This document shows, one piece after another, positions 62,140-64,000 of a stretch of 64,000 bases of DNA (position 1 is the first letter of the stretch; each line of letters opens with the position of its first letter). The stretch covers positions 1 through 64,000 of the forward strand of contig NZ_BMFD01000009.1 in the NCBI RefSeq assembly GCF_014637795.1, read 5' to 3'. The stretch is from Belliella aquatica (GTDB taxonomy: Bacteria > Bacteroidota > Bacteroidia > Cytophagales > Cyclobacteriaceae). The notes beneath the pieces were generated by a model, which saw nothing but the letters and a program-made list of their open reading frames with translations, did not search any database and was not told the origin of the DNA. Made by a program: the position numbers and the translations under genes.

Positions 62140-62562
62140 CTACCTTGATCTCCAAAGATCCTTAAGGGAAAGTCCATTGATTTGCATTACAAATCTAGTG
62201 GGGTTTGGAATAAGAACAATTCTCACATCCTGCTTATCAAATTGCTCAGATTCTATTGGTACACCTTCGGCTCCCTTTACTTCATAAGAGACAATGCCGT
62301 TTGCATCGGGTAACATGGGCGTATAGGCATTCGCCAAATAGGCAGAAGGCAACAGAACGTCATTGTCTGACTTGAGCTTTGCATAAATTTTTTCTAATTC
62401 TGCTTCCAATTCATCGCCATATTCATCATTGAAATCATCTTCCAGATCGTGCAGTTCTTCCTCAATATCGTCATAGCGTTCGTCAGCATAAGTGATTTTA
62501 CTTAGTGCAATTCTCTTCTCTACAATTGCCGTTAGTTCTTGATCTAGTTTCTTTAAATCCAT
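62140..62562 (-). CDS. Acidic protein of unknown function
   Basis: This 140-residue protein has a strongly acidic, coiled-coil-like segment (ERYDDIEEELHDLEDDFNDEYGDELE at about 28-53, overall negative) in the N-terminal half. A C-terminal half contains LPSAYLANAYTPMLPDANGI and VRIVLIPNPTRFVMQINGLSL. No signal peptide or membrane helix is present, so cytosolic. I do not recognise the family, although the length and compact composition suggest a genuine conserved protein. It is convergent with trpS and divergent from the FAS1 gene; the 253-bp upstream gap shows nothing else. Confidence 0.7.
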   Translation of the reverse strand: MDLKKLDQELTAIVEKRIALSKITYADERYDDIEEELHDLEDDFNDEYGDELEAELEKIYAKLKSDNDVLLPSAYLANAYTPMLPDANGIVSYEVKGAEGVPIESEQFDKQDVRIVLIPNPTRFVMQINGLSLKDLWRSR

Positions 62563-62815
62563 TGATTGATTTCGTTTTTAATTTAAAATACGAAGGTATT
62601 GAATATGATGAGTGATTCCAAAATATAGGTCAGTTTACAAGACCTTAAATCATGCTTTATCAACCTACAACATAAATAATATACTTATTTTATTAAAAAT
62701 TAGATAATTTCAAAGATTTAGAAAAAAATTTTATAAAGAGTGGGTGCAATAATGATTTGAAATACATTTTTACATTATCTTAATACAAAATTACCCATAC
62801 AAATCCATTTGAAAA

Positions 62816-63442
62816 ATGAAAAAAAACCTAACAACAAGATTCAAGACTAAGATGTCTATGATCTTCACTGCCTTGTTATTGATGGCAGTTTCCTTTTCGT
62901 GCACTTCGATCGAAGAGCAGCCAACGCTTGACGAGAATGCAATGTTCAAAAAAGCATTCTTGGAAGAACTGGAAAACCTTAATTTTACCTCAAATCCAAA
63001 TGCAAGAAATGGAAAAGTACCTTCCTTGCAAGTAACTCTTGCCGCATTAAGGATGACTGACAATTGGGTTCCTGCTGTAAAAGACAGAGCAACAGTATTT
63101 ATGGCAACTGACGAAGCTTATGCTGAGCTTAATATTACAACAAAAAATCTTGCAGAAAACATTGATTTTGTAATGGCTGCAATTGGAAACCAAGTTATTT
63201 CTGGAAAGAAATTTTCAGGAGATCAATTACTGGATATTAAAGAAGAGGCAAATTTATTCTCAGCCTTAGCGGGTGCACCAACTTCTTTAACGGTCACTAA
63301 CTCAAATGGTCAACTTGTTTTGAATGGTTTCTGTGGAGAAAATGCAAACATTATTGGTATGGATTTCAAAGCAACAAATAGTGTGACTCATTTTATAGAT
63401 AGGGTTTTATTTCCAGATTTATCGTGTTTTCCAACAGAATAA
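62816..63442 (+). CDS. FAS1 (fasciclin)-domain lipoprotein
   Basis: This 208-residue exported lipoprotein begins with a basic N-terminus and hydrophobic segment ending in SFSCTS (lipobox Cys near residue 28). The rest fits one FAS1 domain: VTLAALRMTDNWVPAV, ATVFMATDEAYAELNIT (H1-like motif), NQVISGKKFSGDQLLD and the terminal TNSVTHFIDRVLFPDLSC. FAS1 domains mediate adhesion or polymer binding. It stands alone with its own terminator. Divergence from the consensus makes the fold assignment probable rather than certain. Confidence 0.75.
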   Translation: MKKNLTTRFKTKMSMIFTALLLMAVSFSCTSIEEQPTLDENAMFKKAFLEELENLNFTSNPNARNGKVPSLQVTLAALRMTDNWVPAVKDRATVFMATDEAYAELNITTKNLAENIDFVMAAIGNQVISGKKFSGDQLLDIKEEANLFSALAGAPTSLTVTNSNGQLVLNGFCGENANIIGMDFKATNSVTHFIDRVLFPDLSCFPTE

Positions 63443-63463
63443 AAATCAAATAATCATTCAAAA

Positions 63464-63497
63464 GCCCAGTTGGAATTTCCAGCTGGGCCTTTTTTTA
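63464..63497 (+). terminator. Terminator after the FAS1 gene
   Basis: GCCCAGTTGGAA pairs with TTCCAGCTGGGC (one G-T pair), then CTTTTTTT. The remaining gap to 63640 shows only a short palindrome CCGTTGACCGCGG region and no gene. Confidence 0.9.
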
Positions 63498-63640
63498 TTT
63501 TCATGAATCCGAAAATCCAATCTACAAGCGGAAAATATTATTTAGTCTCTATATCCGCTTTTATACCATTAGCCAGATAAAATAGTGTAAGTATTATATT
63601 TGAGCTGCTGTTGTCCGTTGACCGCGGACAGTTGACGATT

Positions 63641-64000
63641 TCACTTCAACGTCTTCTCGTGATTCTCTTTGATGATTCTTCTTAGAATTTTCCCTACATT
63701 AGATTTAGGTAATTCATCTGTAAAATACACCTCACGAGGCACTTTATAATTTGTCAGATTTTCTTTGGTATAAGCAATGATCTCCTCTTCAGTGACGGAT
63801 TTGTCCTTAGCCACTACATAAGCAACTACTTTTTCGGTAGATTTATCATCAGGCATTCCGATTACACCAACTTCCAGTACTTTTGGATGGGAAGAAATGA
63901 CATTTTCTACTTCATTTGGATATACATTGAATCCGGATACTAGAATCATTTCCTTTTTACGATCTACAATCTTTGCAAAACCATCCTCATCAATCACTGC
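63641..64000 (-). CDS. AMP-forming acyl-CoA ligase, C-terminal fragment (cut by window edge)
   Basis: The visible 120 codons run off the right end of the window with an open frame (the codon at 64000-63998 is GCA). The sequence AVIDEDGFAKIVDRKKEMIL, SGFNVYPNEVENVI and the terminal PKSNVGKILRRII are the C-terminal domain of FadD-like acyl-CoA ligases, including the A8/A10 core regions (the Lys in GKILRR is the catalytic lysine). Long-chain fatty-acid CoA ligase is the likeliest identity. A GTG at 63997 inside the frame is not a start. The remaining N-terminal domain lies beyond the window. Confidence 0.85.
   Translation of the reverse strand, partial: AVIDEDGFAKIVDRKKEMILVSGFNVYPNEVENVISSHPKVLEVGVIGMPDDKSTEKVVAYVVAKDKSVTEEEIIAYTKENLTNYKVPREVYFTDELPKSNVGKILRRIIKENHEKTLK

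Overview
The window is a stretch of Bacteroidota chromosome. The gene set points to Cytophagales, most likely a member of Cyclobacteriaceae such as Algoriphagus or Belliella (inference, not tested by alignment). Signs of the phylum are AT-rich intergenic DNA, -7 boxes of the form TAnnTTTG, little Shine-Dalgarno signal, a LytS/LytTR pair, DUF2911, DUF1573, a tricorn-like protease, a 7TMR-DISM hybrid kinase and a SPOR/ExbB/ExbD/TonB-like cluster. No rRNA, tRNA, CRISPR array or prophage was found. The content is mostly chromosomal housekeeping, interrupted by repeat-rich gaps.

Layout. 1-0.9 kb is gene-poor and holds the 5' end of a probable group II intron (minus strand) abutting an attC-like hairpin, small palindromes, a decayed reading frame and a 38-residue membrane peptide. 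0.9-3.2 kb is a LytS-like kinase and LytTR regulator. 3.2-13.4 kb holds an AI-2E-type permease, a DEAD-box helicase, a DoxX protein, gamma-glutamyltransferase, tyrS, a TetR regulator and a DPP-IV-like peptidase. 13.4-14.0 kb is a repeat gap. 14.0-19.2 kb holds an MDR reductase facing SDR, acyl-CoA dehydrogenase, APH-type kinase and 3-hydroxyacyl-CoA dehydrogenase genes. That set resembles 4-hydroxyacid (levulinate-type) catabolism. 19.3-21.7 kb is a hybrid sensor kinase.

21.8-32.4 kb is a compact nine-gene minus-strand unit: holA, a large TPR protein, an outer-membrane barrel, a SPOR protein, exbB, exbD, a TonB-like protein, folC and trmB. This is an envelope-energising module joined to housekeeping genes. 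32.5-38.7 kb holds a small TPR protein, a universal stress protein, a 2-hydroxyacid dehydrogenase, DUF2911, a Nudix hydrolase and a SerB-SerA fusion. At 38.9-40.4 kb four exact 28-bp tandem units abut the start codon of a SatD-family gene coupled to a DUF3307 membrane gene. This is the most distinctive regulatory structure in the window.

40.5-46.8 kb holds a DnaQ/GIY-YIG fusion, a Tat-exported Gfo/Idh/MocA oxidoreductase and a tricorn-like protease. 46.96-48.25 kb is an indel-free 118-bp tandem array with a higher-order duplication. 48.3-56.6 kb holds a WbsX/GH99-like lipoprotein, a split transketolase, Bcp, an M23 peptidase, an FAH-family enzyme and a FAD-dependent dehydrogenase. 56.9-59.2 kb is a divergent tryptophan 2,3-dioxygenase / glutaryl-CoA dehydrogenase pair. 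59.3-64 kb holds YtxH, DUF1573, trpS, an acidic unknown protein, a FAS1 lipoprotein and the C-terminal end of an acyl-CoA ligase cut by the window edge.
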